Below, in pieces: positions 46,076-56,130 of a stretch of DNA of 64,000 bases (positions are counted from its first letter, which is position 1; each line of letters opens with the position of its first letter). Source of the stretch: Vibrio spartinae (GTDB taxonomy: Bacteria; Pseudomonadota; Gammaproteobacteria; Enterobacterales; Vibrionaceae); assembly GCF_024347135.1 (NCBI RefSeq), contig NZ_AP024907.1, positions 3,463,001 through 3,527,000 on the forward strand. Reading direction: 5' to 3'. The notes beneath the pieces are model-generated. The model did no database searches. It was not told the DNA's origin and saw nothing but the letters and a program-made list of their open reading frames with translations. The position numbers and the translations under genes were made by a program.

Positions 46076-47080
46076 TTACACATTTAAAGACTCTGGGATT
46101 TTCAACAGCGCTGTTTGAATCACTTCGATTCCCGCGCCTTTCTTATGCGCATTCTCACTAATATAGCGACGCCATTGTCGGGCTCCGGGCATATTCTGAA
46201 ACAATCCGAGCATATGACGAGAGATATGTCCGAGATAAGCACCTTTCGATAATTGTGACTCAATATACGGATACATTTCCTCGACAACTTGTGAGCGCTT
46301 CTTCACGGGCGTCTCTAGCCCAAAGATCTGTTGATCCACGTCTGCCAGTAGATATGGACTCTGATATGCTTCACGACCAATCATCACACCATCGAGTTGT
46401 TCAAGATGGGCTTTGGTTTCTTCAAGGCTTTTGATACCACCATTTACGGCAATCTGCAAATGAGGAAAATCCCGTTTCAACTGATAAGCTCTGGGATAGT
46501 CTAATGGGGGAATCTCTCGGTTCTCTTTCGGGCTCAGGCCATTCAACCAAGCTTTACGTGCATGGATGGTAAACTGCTCGCAGCCACCTTGTTCAGCAAC
46601 GATCGTGATAAAATCCGTCAGAAATGGATAAGAATCCTGCTCATCAATTCCGATTCTTGTCTTCACCGTCACCGGAATATCGACTTCAGCTTTCATCGCC
46701 GCAACACAATCAGCAACCAACTGAGGCTCAGCCATCAAACACGCACCAAACCGGCCATTCTGGACTCGGTCAGACGGACAACCAACGTTAAGATTAATCT
46801 CATCATAGCCACGTTCCGCAGCCAATTTAGCACACGTTGCCAGATCCTGTGGATTTGAGCCTCCCAGTTGCAACGCAACCGGATGTTCCTCATCATTGTA
46901 AGCGAGAAAGTCACCTTTCCCATGGATGATCGCCCCAGTCGTTACCATCTCGGTATACAACAGCGCCTGCGAAGTCAGCAACCGATGGAAATAGCGACAA
47001 TGACGGTCCGTCCAGTCCAACATGGGGGCGACAGAAAAGCGGCAAGTAGGATACATAGTTAAAATCTCACTATTTTTCAT
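46076..47080 (-). CDS. dusA: tRNA-dihydrouridine synthase A
   Basis: An FMN-dependent enzyme reducing U20/U20a in tRNA D loops. Conserved segments are [39 protein letters not shown] with the catalytic Cys, and [17 protein letters not shown]. The frame is open upstream to an ATG at 47131 (351 aa). Those extra residues overlap a different frame (47085-47246) and look unlike the family, so I favour ATG 47080 (MKNSEIL) or 47056 (MYPTCRF). DusA 5' ends are reported integration sites for islands, which matters here because an accessory region begins immediately upstream. Confidence 0.93.
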   Translation of the reverse strand: MKNSEILTMYPTCRFSVAPMLDWTDRHCRYFHRLLTSQALLYTEMVTTGAIIHGKGDFLAYNDEEHPVALQLGGSNPQDLATCAKLAAERGYDEINLNVGCPSDRVQNGRFGACLMAEPQLVADCVAAMKAEVDIPVTVKTRIGIDEQDSYPFLTDFITIVAEQGGCEQFTIHARKAWLNGLSPKENREIPPLDYPRAYQLKRDFPHLQIAVNGGIKSLEETKAHLEQLDGVMIGREAYQSPYLLADVDQQIFGLETPVKKRSQVVEEMYPYIESQLSKGAYLGHISRHMLGLFQNMPGARQWRRYISENAHKKGAGIEVIQTALLKIPESLNV

Positions 47081-47084
47081 AACT

Positions 47085-47246
47085 TTAGCTATATAAGCCA
47101 CTATAGCCAAGCAAGGCAAATCTAGAGACACGATGCTGGTCGTTCGAGTCTAAGGAGGCGGGATTATACATACCGCCACCAATAGCTTCAAATGAAGTGC
47201 TCTCTACCGGAACGAGAGCATCCTCAGCCCACTCATCAATTACCAT
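47085..47246 (-). pseudogene. Short ORF after hsdR, possibly a truncated KTSC-domain protein
   Basis: A 53-codon frame whose ATG shares one base with the hsdR stop (TAATG), the arrangement of a translationally coupled gene. The protein starts MVIDEWAED and contains PVESTSFEAIGGGMYNPASL. That stretch resembles the start of KTSC domains (PVxSSxIxSIGYDPxSxxL). The similarity stops there and the frame runs into the dusA leader. It could be the beginning of a gene cut when the region joined dusA, or a chance ORF. The KTSC comparison is from memory and weak. Confidence 0.35.
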
Positions 47247-50200
47247 TACTTCACCCCGCTCAATAGATCAAAAATCACCCGAGCAAATTGCTTGGTCTTA
47301 TTCGGGTCGGATAGTAGCTGCATCATCTGCTCTTGGTGGGCATCACTACTATTCAGAATTGCGTCATCAATCGCCCGTGGAAAGTCACCCAACATGGCTT
47401 GCTCACGAGTGTTATTGGCGATTTGGCTCATCACCGTTTCGTTTTCAGTCAACTTGTCACGCACGGTGAAGGCATAATTGATCATGTCTTTATCGGTCAG
47501 ATTGTCAGTGACAAACACTTCATTCAGTCGCTCAATGATGTGAGACAGGAACTCTTCTTTCTTATCCTTTGGTTTGGCTGTGCCTACATCGTTACTTGGG
47601 TGCAACTTGTACTCAGGCGTATTTTCCTTTAATTGAATGTCCTGTTGACGAATCTTCGACAGGCGATAGTGACTCATCACCACATTGCCCAGATCTAACT
47701 CATCTTCTTCAATCACCTTCTCGCGCAGCATAGGACGCAGATGACGTGCATAAAGGCTGAGTTTTTCCAACTCTTTATCGTCGTAATCAACAATCTGCGA
47801 CATAAACTCATAAAAGCGCACAAAACTGCCTAAATCCTTTTTGAAGATCTCTAAACGGTCTTTCTCTTGCTTACACTCTTTGAAGGTGTTTTCGGCATTG
47901 GCGATTAACACCGCATCACCGGTCTTCTTAGTGCGCTCAAACACGTTCTTGGCATGAATATATTCTTCAACCGCAGAGGTATAGCGCTTGCGCCATCGAT
48001 CAATGGCTGGCTTACAGATATTACTGATGGCCGCATTAGACTTGTTCTTAGTAAAAAAGGCATCAATGAACTGCTCGACCTCCGACCATAAGAAAATACC
48101 GCTAGCACGCAGCTTCTCTGATAGGTCGAAAATCTTGTCAGGGTCAGTGACATCCTCAAGCTCCGCCACTTGATAATAAGGCTGGAAAGCATCAAGAATA
48201 TCCTGCGGGTCGTTGTAGAAATCGAGCACGAAAGTGCCGCATTCTGCTTTACCCGGATAGATGCGGTTGAGGCGAGAAAGGGTCTGCACACACTCGACAC
48301 CTGCGAGCTTTTTATCCACGTACATGGCGCAGAGTTTGGGCTGATCAAAACCGGTTTGGAATTTATTCGCCACCAGCATCACTTGATAGTCATCACTATT
48401 AAAGGCTTTGCGCATTTCACGGCCTTTTAGCTCCGGGTTCATGTTGTGTTCCGTGAACTTCTGATCCATAAACGCTGCGCTGTCTGGATCATTGGCGTTA
48501 AACTCGACTTCGCCAGAGAATGCGACCATCGCCCGAATGCCTGCGTAGCTACTGTTGCTCTCAGAAAAAGTCGAAACGTACTTATCAAATGCCAGCTTGT
48601 AGCGCACTGCCTCTTTACGAGAGCTAGTGACCACCATCGCCTTCGCCTGCCCACCCAATAAGCCCATCACGTTCTTTTTGAAGTGCTCAACAATCACTTT
48701 CACTTTTTGTGAAATGTTATGGTCATGTAGGCGTACCCAATTATTGAGTTTCACCTTGGCTTTGCCAGAATCGACCTCTTTGTCTTCCGCTTCCAGCTTC
48801 TGTTTGAGCTGATAGATCACCTTGTAGTTGGTGTAATTCTTCAGCACATCAAGGATAAAGCCTTCCTCAATCGCCTGACGCATCGAATAAATGTGATAAG
48901 CCTCGGGCAAATTACGCTTAGACGCTGGCTGCTCTGGGTCAGGTCTGCGACCAAACAACTCCAGCGTTTTTGGTTTGGGTGTGGCGGTAAAGGCGTAATA
49001 GCTCAGGTTGGCACTGCCTCGACGCGCTGCAACGGTGGCATCCAGAATATCTTCAGAGGAAAGTTCGGTATCATCGTCTGCTTCATCGGTCATCAACACT
49101 TCTTTGAGCTGGCGAGCGGTGGCGCCTGTTTGAGACGAATGCGCTTCATCGGCAATGATGGCGTAGCGGCGCTCTTTCAGTGACGTTGAGTTCTCAATCG
49201 CCTTTAACACATGCGGGAACGTTTGAATGGTCACGATGATGATAGGCTGAGACGTTTCCAGTGCCGATGCCAATTTCTCTGATTTCGAGCCATCACCCTC
49301 TTTACGGTTGATACGCCCCACCACGCCATCGGCATGTTCAAACTGATAGATGGTGTCTTGTAGCTGATCATCCAGTACGGTACGGTCGGTCACCACAATC
49401 ACCGAATCAAACTGCTTGTTGCCGTTGGCATCATGCAAGGTCGAGAGTTGGTGAGCTGTCCACGCAATCGAGTTCGACTTGCCCGAACCTGCGCTGTGTT
49501 GGATGAGATATTTATTGCCTGTGCCCTCAACAATGGCCGCTTCAACCAATTTGGTTACGACATCCCACTGGTGGTAACGCGGGAAGATCAGGGTTTCTTT
49601 CTTGGTTTTACGCCCTTCCCAATCTTCCTTTTCTTCAATTTGCAGATGAACAAAACGAGCGAGAATATTTAACAGATTCTCAGGGGTTAAAACGTCATTC
49701 CACAGGTAGTCGGTGGCGTAGCGGTTTACTTGTTCTGGAATAGAAAGGTCTGGAATATCATTGCCCTTGCCACCATCATGCGTACCCTTGTTAAACGGCA
49801 AAAAGTATGTATCGGGGCCTGCCAACTTGGTTGCCATATAAACTTCGTATTGGCTGACCGCAAAATGCACTAAGGCACCGCGTTTAAAGCTTAACAGCGG
49901 TTCTGGCTTTTTGGTGGCTGGGTCTTTGGGTAAACGGGTCAGCTTGTACTGCGCAATCGCGTTTTCGACTGCTTGCTTGAATTCCGATTTCAGCTCAAGC
50001 GTCGAGACGGGCAAACCATTCACAAACAATACTAAATCAATGCGCCAGCGTTTTGCGCTGTTTTTATTCAAAACAGGTTGTTCGCTCAAGGCTGTCGCCT
50101 GCTTACCTGTCGCTTCGAATTTTGCTTGCGTGGCCTGCTCTTTTGAAATATGCGGGCTATACACCAGCTCTGGCACAATCCGGCAGATGTTGTGCTGATA

Positions 50201-50584
50201 ACGCGCCAAGGTTTCTGGGTTGAGGTTATGCTCGGGCTTAAACTGACACAACTCAAAACGGGCATTGCGAATTTTCAAACCATGACGCAACACGCCCAAA
50301 GTGCCAAAGGTACGGGATGCGCGGTCGGTGGCGTTCTCATCGGCTTTTTTAAGCTGCGTGACCAAGGCCTCAAGGAAGTGGCGATCTGAGTCGGTCGGGA
50401 AGACTTTGCAGAACTTCTCCCACTCTTTCGGCTGCGTCTGTTTCACAAACGCTAGTACATCAGTCTCGAAAAGCGCAGATTCGCGGTTGTAGCCCTCGCC
50501 CGTGCCTTGCACCCAGCCATTAACCACCATCTGGCGGATGATGTCATCCTGAAATATCCGTTCTTGTGTTGTATCCATATTCAA
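47246..50584 (-). CDS. hsdR: Type I restriction enzyme, motor/nuclease subunit
   Basis: A 1112-aa HsdR. The N-terminal PD-(D/E)xK nuclease region holds STLELKSEFKQAVENAI. The SF2 translocase has Walker A HSAGSGKSNSIAW, the DEAH box IIADEAHSSQTG, and YYAFTATPKPKTLELFG. Helicase motif VI-like FQTGFDQPKLCAMYVD and a charged C-terminal region follow. It cuts unmodified DNA after translocation when bound to HsdM/HsdS. Third gene of hsdM-hsdS-hsdR, starting 73 bp after hsdS. All key motifs look intact. Confidence 0.95.
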   Translation of the reverse strand: MNMDTTQERIFQDDIIRQMVVNGWVQGTGEGYNRESALFETDVLAFVKQTQPKEWEKFCKVFPTDSDRHFLEALVTQLKKADENATDRASRTFGTLGVLRHGLKIRNARFELCQFKPEHNLNPETLARYQHNICRIVPELVYSPHISKEQATQAKFEATGKQATALSEQPVLNKNSAKRWRIDLVLFVNGLPVSTLELKSEFKQAVENAIAQYKLTRLPKDPATKKPEPLLSFKRGALVHFAVSQYEVYMATKLAGPDTYFLPFNKGTHDGGKGNDIPDLSIPEQVNRYATDYLWNDVLTPENLLNILARFVHLQIEEKEDWEGRKTKKETLIFPRYHQWDVVTKLVEAAIVEGTGNKYLIQHSAGSGKSNSIAWTAHQLSTLHDANGNKQFDSVIVVTDRTVLDDQLQDTIYQFEHADGVVGRINRKEGDGSKSEKLASALETSQPIIIVTIQTFPHVLKAIENSTSLKERRYAIIADEAHSSQTGATARQLKEVLMTDEADDDTELSSEDILDATVAARRGSANLSYYAFTATPKPKTLELFGRRPDPEQPASKRNLPEAYHIYSMRQAIEEGFILDVLKNYTNYKVIYQLKQKLEAEDKEVDSGKAKVKLNNWVRLHDHNISQKVKVIVEHFKKNVMGLLGGQAKAMVVTSSRKEAVRYKLAFDKYVSTFSESNSSYAGIRAMVAFSGEVEFNANDPDSAAFMDQKFTEHNMNPELKGREMRKAFNSDDYQVMLVANKFQTGFDQPKLCAMYVDKKLAGVECVQTLSRLNRIYPGKAECGTFVLDFYNDPQDILDAFQPYYQVAELEDVTDPDKIFDLSEKLRASGIFLWSEVEQFIDAFFTKNKSNAAISNICKPAIDRWRKRYTSAVEEYIHAKNVFERTKKTGDAVLIANAENTFKECKQEKDRLEIFKKDLGSFVRFYEFMSQIVDYDDKELEKLSLYARHLRPMLREKVIEEDELDLGNVVMSHYRLSKIRQQDIQLKENTPEYKLHPSNDVGTAKPKDKKEEFLSHIIERLNEVFVTDNLTDKDMINYAFTVRDKLTENETVMSQIANNTREQAMLGDFPRAIDDAILNSSDAHQEQMMQLLSDPNKTKQFARVIFDLLSGVK

Positions 50585-50657
50585 CTCTTTTAATTCTTGT
50601 TAGCCAACTCAAGTGAAAAAGCCACTCCACTTTCTTAAAGCGAGGGAGACAATAGAC

Positions 50658-52043
50658 TTAGGCGGTTTGTTCCAGCGCTTGCTCTTGATGTGTTGGTGCC
50701 TGCCAACTGCGAACGTCGATCTTGCCAGTGACTGCGGCAGAGATTAAGGCTGTTCGGCGTTCTTGGGAAAGCTCAACAAAGTCCATTGTCTTTTTAATAA
50801 TTTGATCAAAGCGATTTAGTTTAGTGTTGATATCTACCACTATCTGCTTTTGCTCATCAATTGGGGGAATCGTAACTTTGAAATTACTGATTAGCTCACA
50901 ATTGAGAGCCGCTTGGTTCCCTCCTCGAGCACATTCACGTATTTCATTGTACGCAGCTTGCAAGACTAGATGACCGTATTCGGAATCCAACCTGCTATCT
51001 GGAATTATTGCTGCTAAGTTTTGGTTAATTGTTGCCTCTATCCGAGTAATAGCAGACATTCCTCTGGTTTTACCCTGACCAATCATTCCCATAACAAGAG
51101 TGCCAACAGGAAGTAGCTCCACTGAGCATTCTTTCAGTGCTTTCTCAGAAATATAGTCTGATGCAGTAGTGATGTTATATTGATTAACGGAACCGGATGA
51201 CAGCCAAGGCACTTCCTTTTTATCCCAATAAGATAGGTTTACTTTACTTGGAGTCGAACCATTTATAACTCTGCTGTAATAACCTAACCTACCAACATCC
51301 CAATGCTCTGGCACTTCTCCTAACCATTCCACACCTGAATCTTTCATGGGTGCTTGCGGGTTCAAGCCTTTGGTCACCGCATGGCTAATCACCGCTTGGC
51401 GCTTTTCTTTCAGCAACTTAATCAGTTGCTGCTGCTTTTCGATCAAAGTGTCGATTTTGGCGGTTTCGTGATCGAGGAAGTTGGCGATTTGGGTTTGTTC
51501 TTCTAGTGGAGGAAATGCTGAATCATAAGCAACCATTGCAGTATCACTGATATTTGGCTGCGCACCACCAAAAGCTGTTAACCTGATATATTCTTGATAC
51601 CCAAGCGTTTTCAATACATACCAAAGAAAACGATAACTTAATTTGTCATCGTAAACTTCGAATCGTCCAACTCGTTGATTGACCAAAGCGGGATATTCGC
51701 CACTATATATACCAGCCTTACCGATGGTTGCTCCTGTCATTGCCATTAGTAATTGACCGTTTGATACAAGGTACTCTTGACTATTTTCCGCTACAACTTC
51801 AGGAACATATTTACAAGATTCCAATGAAATAGAACCATCTTGCTTAATATCTCCAATTCTGATGATTGGCTTACCGACATCGCCAAACAAGTCACTAGAA
51901 AAAGCAAAGCCACCCTTTACGTAGGTGTATCGTTTTAAAGATGTAACCATCCAGTGGATTGGGATGGAACCAACACACTCAACCCCAGAATCTTTATACT
52001 CTGGATACGCCTGATATCTTTTTGTTTTGCTCAAGGCTGTCAT
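50658..52043 (-). CDS. hsdS: Type I restriction enzyme, specificity subunit
   Basis: A 461-aa HsdS with two target-recognition domains, each preceded by the usual entry motif: SIPIHWMVTSLKRY at the start, then EVPEHWDVGRLG in the middle. The conserved spacers are LEEQTQIANFLDHETAKIDT and IDEQKQIVVDINTKLNRFD. The unequal TRDs imply a bipartite target that cannot be predicted by eye. Its start overlaps the hsdM end (1 nt). The TRD regions are A+T-richer than the flanks, as usual for exchanged specificity cassettes. Confidence 0.94.
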   Translation of the reverse strand: MTALSKTKRYQAYPEYKDSGVECVGSIPIHWMVTSLKRYTYVKGGFAFSSDLFGDVGKPIIRIGDIKQDGSISLESCKYVPEVVAENSQEYLVSNGQLLMAMTGATIGKAGIYSGEYPALVNQRVGRFEVYDDKLSYRFLWYVLKTLGYQEYIRLTAFGGAQPNISDTAMVAYDSAFPPLEEQTQIANFLDHETAKIDTLIEKQQQLIKLLKEKRQAVISHAVTKGLNPQAPMKDSGVEWLGEVPEHWDVGRLGYYSRVINGSTPSKVNLSYWDKKEVPWLSSGSVNQYNITTASDYISEKALKECSVELLPVGTLVMGMIGQGKTRGMSAITRIEATINQNLAAIIPDSRLDSEYGHLVLQAAYNEIRECARGGNQAALNCELISNFKVTIPPIDEQKQIVVDINTKLNRFDQIIKKTMDFVELSQERRTALISAAVTGKIDVRSWQAPTHQEQALEQTA

Positions 52044-54382
52044 TACGAATGCACCTCTTGCAGTAGCTTCATAATCTCGTCACTGACGGCATCCAAATCG
52101 GCATCAATTTCTGCCAAATCACGGGGTGGCTGATACACATAGAAGTGGCGATTGAACGGGATTTCATAGCCCACCACACCAATCTCATTGTCTTGCTCAT
52201 CACGCTTATCTGCGTTAATCCACGCATCGGCAACGTGCGGCTGCACTTCACGCTTGAAGTAACTTTCGATGAGGTTTGAAGTTGTTACCAATGGGTCAAG
52301 TGGCACGTTCTCGTTATCACGTAGGTCGCCATCTTGCTGGAATTCAACCACTTTGCCCTTGTAGTCAAACGCACCGTAAAGCGGTTGAGGTTCTTCTTTG
52401 AGCACTTTTTTGACAACTGGCTCAGCGTCTGGATTTTTCCATGTGACCGCATCAATAAACTGTTTCTTCTGCTTGGCGTCAAACTTGATGCCCGTGGTCT
52501 TGAATGCGCCTTTGAGGGTCAGTTCAAACTGGTTAAAGTCGTCTGATTGCTGATACTGACCACCAAGAGCCTGTCCACCGGCGTTTTCATCAACCGCCAC
52601 TTGCAGGGCTTTGGCCGCATCCAGCAGGGTTTTCTGGCTGAGCCATAATTTGCTGCCCAGCACATCCTTAATTTGCTTTTCTTTTAGCTCGGTGAAGTCG
52701 GCTTTGATCATAATGCGGACTTCTTTTTCTACATCGGTGAGTGAGCCGTAGGTGTCGTCATTCCATTCGGTGCCAAACTGTTCATAAATGGCTTGCATTA
52801 CCCCGTTTAATGGCTTGGGTGCAAAACGCAGTGACGCCACGGCTTGATCCGTGATTTGCGCCGATAAACGCAGTGGTCGTTCAATGGTTAAACGGCGATA
52901 ACCAAACTGATGGGTCGCGAACGTCTTGCTTGCGAAGTGTTTTTGGTTATCCGTCACACCGTCTTGAGTCAAGGTGTCGATGTCTACAAAGTCACCAAAC
53001 GTTTTAGTCATGGTGCGAATTTCTTTATCGGTTAAATAATGACGCTTCGAGCCTAATGACTTGCGCATTTTGGTACTTAAATTCGCGCCGTTAATCAGTT
53101 GCACTTTGCCTTGACGCTCTGGTGCTTTTTTGTTGCTCAGCACCCACACATAAGTGGCAATACCTGTGTTGTAGAACATATCGGTCGGCAGCGCGACAAT
53201 CGCTTCAAGCAGGTCAGTTTCTAATACATAACGACGGATTTCGCTCTCACCACTACCCGCTCCACCAGTAAACAGCGGTGAGCCATTGAGGATAATCCCG
53301 ATGCGCCCGCCATCAGACACGCTACCATCGCTGTTGTGGGTATCGCGCATTTTGCTGATCAGGTGCATCAAAAACAGCAGCGACCCATCCGAGACGCGTG
53401 GTAAGCCAGGGCCAAAGCGACCATCAAAGCCTTTGAGTTGGTGCTCATCTTTGATATCGCCTTCGATCTTTTTCCAATCCACCCCAAACGGCGGGTTCGA
53501 TAACATGTAATCAAACTTGTCGGCCGGCAGTTGATCGTTCGACAAGGTATTGCCGAGCTTGATGCGACCGACATCCTGCCCTTTGATCAGCATGTCGGCT
53601 TTACAAATGGCGTAGGACTCAGGGTTTAACTCTTGACCAAAGGCGCGCATGAGCGCGTTAGGGTTCATCTCCGCCACATACTCCATCCCCGATGACAGGA
53701 AGCCACCGGTGCCAGCGGTGGGGTCGTAAATGGTACGAATAATCCCATCTTGGCTGAGCGCCTCATCATCAGCCATAAACACCAAAGATGTGGTCAAGCG
53801 CACGATGTCACGTGGGGTAAAGTGTTCCCCCGCGGTTTCGTTGGAGCTTTCTGCAAAGCGACGGATCAGCTCTTCAAACACCAAGCCCATCTCATAGTTG
53901 GAAATCTTGCTTGGGCTCAGATCGGTGGTGGCAAACGTCTTCACCACTTTGTATAGCAGGTTGGCATCGGCTAGCAGGCCGACAAATTCATCAAATTTAA
54001 AATGTTCAAAGATTTCACGCGCGTCGGTAGAGAAAGATTGAATGTACGTCTCAAGGTTCGCTTTAATATTGCTCTGGCCCATGTTGCCAAGGTTCATCGG
54101 CGAGGTATTAAAGAAAGCCAAGCCATCTGGCTGCTCAGCAGATGGAGTCGCGCGTAATAAGAATTTTTCTTGTGCTTCTTCTGGCAGATTCATCGCTTTA
54201 ATGCGCTCATACTCCGCCAACACGGCATCTTTGCTGGGCTCAAGCACACACTCAAGACGGCGAAGTAAGGTAAATGGCAGAATAATACGGCCGTATTGAG
54301 ATTGTTTGAAGTCACCGCGCAGCAGGTCAGCCACCGACCAGATGAAGGCAGCGGTTTGAGAAAAGTTGTTGTTGGTCATCAA
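52043..54382 (-). CDS. hsdM: Type I restriction enzyme, methyltransferase subunit
   Basis: A 779-aa N6-adenine methyltransferase. The N-terminal HsdM domain is followed by the SAM motif [10 protein letters not shown] and the catalytic NPPFG. At 779 aa it is about 250 residues longer than common HsdM proteins. The C-terminal extension carries [20 protein letters not shown] and ends in [17 protein letters not shown], and could help bind HsdS. It opens the operon. The upstream 54383-54618 segment holds no gene that I recognise. Confidence 0.94.
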   Translation of the reverse strand: MMTNNNFSQTAAFIWSVADLLRGDFKQSQYGRIILPFTLLRRLECVLEPSKDAVLAEYERIKAMNLPEEAQEKFLLRATPSAEQPDGLAFFNTSPMNLGNMGQSNIKANLETYIQSFSTDAREIFEHFKFDEFVGLLADANLLYKVVKTFATTDLSPSKISNYEMGLVFEELIRRFAESSNETAGEHFTPRDIVRLTTSLVFMADDEALSQDGIIRTIYDPTAGTGGFLSSGMEYVAEMNPNALMRAFGQELNPESYAICKADMLIKGQDVGRIKLGNTLSNDQLPADKFDYMLSNPPFGVDWKKIEGDIKDEHQLKGFDGRFGPGLPRVSDGSLLFLMHLISKMRDTHNSDGSVSDGGRIGIILNGSPLFTGGAGSGESEIRRYVLETDLLEAIVALPTDMFYNTGIATYVWVLSNKKAPERQGKVQLINGANLSTKMRKSLGSKRHYLTDKEIRTMTKTFGDFVDIDTLTQDGVTDNQKHFASKTFATHQFGYRRLTIERPLRLSAQITDQAVASLRFAPKPLNGVMQAIYEQFGTEWNDDTYGSLTDVEKEVRIMIKADFTELKEKQIKDVLGSKLWLSQKTLLDAAKALQVAVDENAGGQALGGQYQQSDDFNQFELTLKGAFKTTGIKFDAKQKKQFIDAVTWKNPDAEPVVKKVLKEEPQPLYGAFDYKGKVVEFQQDGDLRDNENVPLDPLVTTSNLIESYFKREVQPHVADAWINADKRDEQDNEIGVVGYEIPFNRHFYVYQPPRDLAEIDADLDAVSDEIMKLLQEVHS

Positions 54383-54618
54383 GAATAGCCCAAAAGCGTT
54401 AAATACGACATTGGGGACATTATACTGGAGAAGCGACTAAAGTCCGACGGTTAAGTCATTAAAAACACTTATATGCTCAAGCTCACCAGTTTTTCAAAAC
54501 TAGCATCATCCTGATTTTATGTAGCAAGTGTCACGAAAGCCAAATGTCAGGCCCCGTCTCATGATGGAAAAATTGGAGTGAGTTACCTCTATATGGCATA
54601 AGATAACTGATTGATACT

Positions 54619-54646
54619 AAAAGGCTCACCATTTTGTGAGCCTTTT
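54619..54646 (-). terminator. Terminator after the DUF1240-like gene
   Basis: The stem AAAAGGCTCAC/GTGAGCCTTTT with a 6-nt loop has T runs on both strands. It lies 16 bp past the stop of the 54662-55096 gene. It separates this module from hsdM. Confidence 0.85.
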
Positions 54647-54661
54647 CTCTTCTGTAACAAT

Positions 54662-55096
54662 TTATGTTTTTTCACATAGGTTAATATTATTTACATAATC
54701 CCGCATAAGATTTTCTTTGTATCCACTTTTACGCGGACATTCAATAAAGTTATTCGCTTTAATAATCAAGAAATAATTAGCATAGTTAACACTTAGACCT
54801 AATATGGCAGACGCTATTAGTAATCTTATTAGAGTTTTATTCTTTGGTTTAATATCACCATATTTTTTGTTTTGAACAAATTCACATGAACGACAGTAAG
54901 TACCAACAGAAAGCCATGTAACCAGAATAAAACAACTAATTGGAACAATACCATCAAAGGAAAAAATGACCGCATTGCTACTTCCAAACAAAGTCTGAAT
55001 AAAAGCTTCCCATATAACCCAAGCCATTAATAGAATAAATATAACTCCAAGGGTTATTATTATGATTTGCTTTGCTTTAATTTTATTTTTCATCAA
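54662..55096 (-). CDS. Membrane protein, DUF1240-like; candidate orphan T6SS immunity protein
   Basis: A 144-aa protein with three or four hydrophobic segments. Its C-terminal half ends FIECPRKSGYKENLMRDYVNN, shared almost residue for residue with the 134-aa protein at 55729. The family resemblance is to DUF1240 (from memory). It begins 14 bp inside the end of the toxin fragment at 55083. That mirrors the intact effector/immunity pair, so it is probably a kept immunity gene of a lost or exchanged effector. It could act on a toxin variant from a related strain. Confidence 0.65.
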   Translation of the reverse strand: MMKNKIKAKQIIIITLGVIFILLMAWVIWEAFIQTLFGSSNAVIFSFDGIVPISCFILVTWLSVGTYCRSCEFVQNKKYGDIKPKNKTLIRLLIASAILGLSVNYANYFLIIKANNFIECPRKSGYKENLMRDYVNNINLCEKT

Positions 55097-55500
55097 AAGT
55101 TTCTATTGTTTTTTCTACGATTTTCTTTTCAAAATCTGTAACTTTGTCAACAGCCCAAACACCAAAAGATACGATAACAAGAATTGCTAATTTAGCGACT
55201 ACAGTCTGAGGAGCTATGATAGCACTCGCAAGAAGTTGACCACTTGCAACTGCAAACGCATTCACCAACAGTTTCGCCTCGTCTATGCCTAGTTTTCTGA
55301 GAGTATATTCATCATTCACAATGAACTGGAGAGAATTAATTGCAGAGCCAACCAATATCTCTAGTGATCCTGATATTTTCACATATCGTACCATGCCTTT
55401 TGTGGAATCTAACGCCCCAAGTCATAATTTTTCAGGATAAGATATTCAACCCCGTCAACCTCTTTGATAAAGGCTATCGCTCCCAGACCACCTAACGCCC
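55083..55500 (-). pseudogene. Decayed second copy of the PAAR effector C-terminus
   Basis: The minus strand encodes, from about 55500, the same segment as the intact effector (GGLGAIAFIKEVDGVEYLIL). A 70-nt deletion relative to 56465-56534 then shifts the frame, and the rest is recovered in another frame as the 103-aa ORF at 55083-55394 (MVRYVKISGSLEIL). That ORF covers the toxin tail (VNDEYTLRKLGIDEAKLLVN). No PAAR domain is attached. It could be a silent cassette usable for recombination, or plain decay. Confidence 0.75.
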
Positions 55501-55728
55501 TCCAAGCTTAGGAACCTTGGAGCGTGGTTATTCTAACTAACTTCCGAGAATTTATATAACTGAAAATAATTACTCCCGTCTTGATCTCCCCATACAGCAA
55601 GGTTGTATCTTATTGATTTAATTGCTTACGCTAAGCAAGATGATTAACATGAATTAAGAGAAGTATTGGTCTATCTTAATAACCTGATCACATTTGATGA
55701 GCAGGAAAACCTCAGCGGTAGATATAGA

Positions 55729-56130
55729 TTAAAATTTCTTACATTGATTAATATTTTTTGTATAGTCTCGCATAATATTTTTTTTGTATCCAATTTTTGA
55801 GGGGCATTCAATAAAGACATCTGAGTTAACAACTAGCCTGTAATTCATGGTATTAATAAACATAAAAAATATGCCACATATAAGAATCGTCTTATTGATT
55901 ATTCCACTGCTTATTTGTTTATTATATATTACTCTATATAAAACATTTAGTGTTGCTAGAATAGAGAAGGCAAATGCAGCCCCCAATAATAAAGATATGA
56001 TGAAATAAGGGTCAATACTTACTATTACAACATCAAAAAATAATGGTCTTAAATATAACTCATATGCAGTTATTAAACTAAAGTAAGATACAAAAATACA
56101 GATCACAAGTAAGAATAATTGTTTAATCAT
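55729..56130 (-). CDS. Membrane protein, DUF1240-like; candidate immunity to the PAAR effector
   Basis: A 133-aa protein from ATG 56130, with three or four hydrophobic segments and a C-terminus (FIECPSKIGYKKNIMRDY) homologous to the 54662 gene. Its ATG overlaps the 3' end of the PAAR effector by 8 bp, the usual arrangement for an effector followed by its immunity gene. A membrane-embedded immunity protein would fit a membrane-acting toxin. A+T content is higher than in flanking core genes. Confidence 0.65.
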   Translation of the reverse strand: MIKQLFLLVICIFVSYFSLITAYELYLRPLFFDVVIVSIDPYFIISLLLGAAFAFSILATLNVLYRVIYNKQISSGIINKTILICGIFFMFINTMNYRLVVNSDVFIECPSKIGYKKNIMRDYTKNINQCKKF

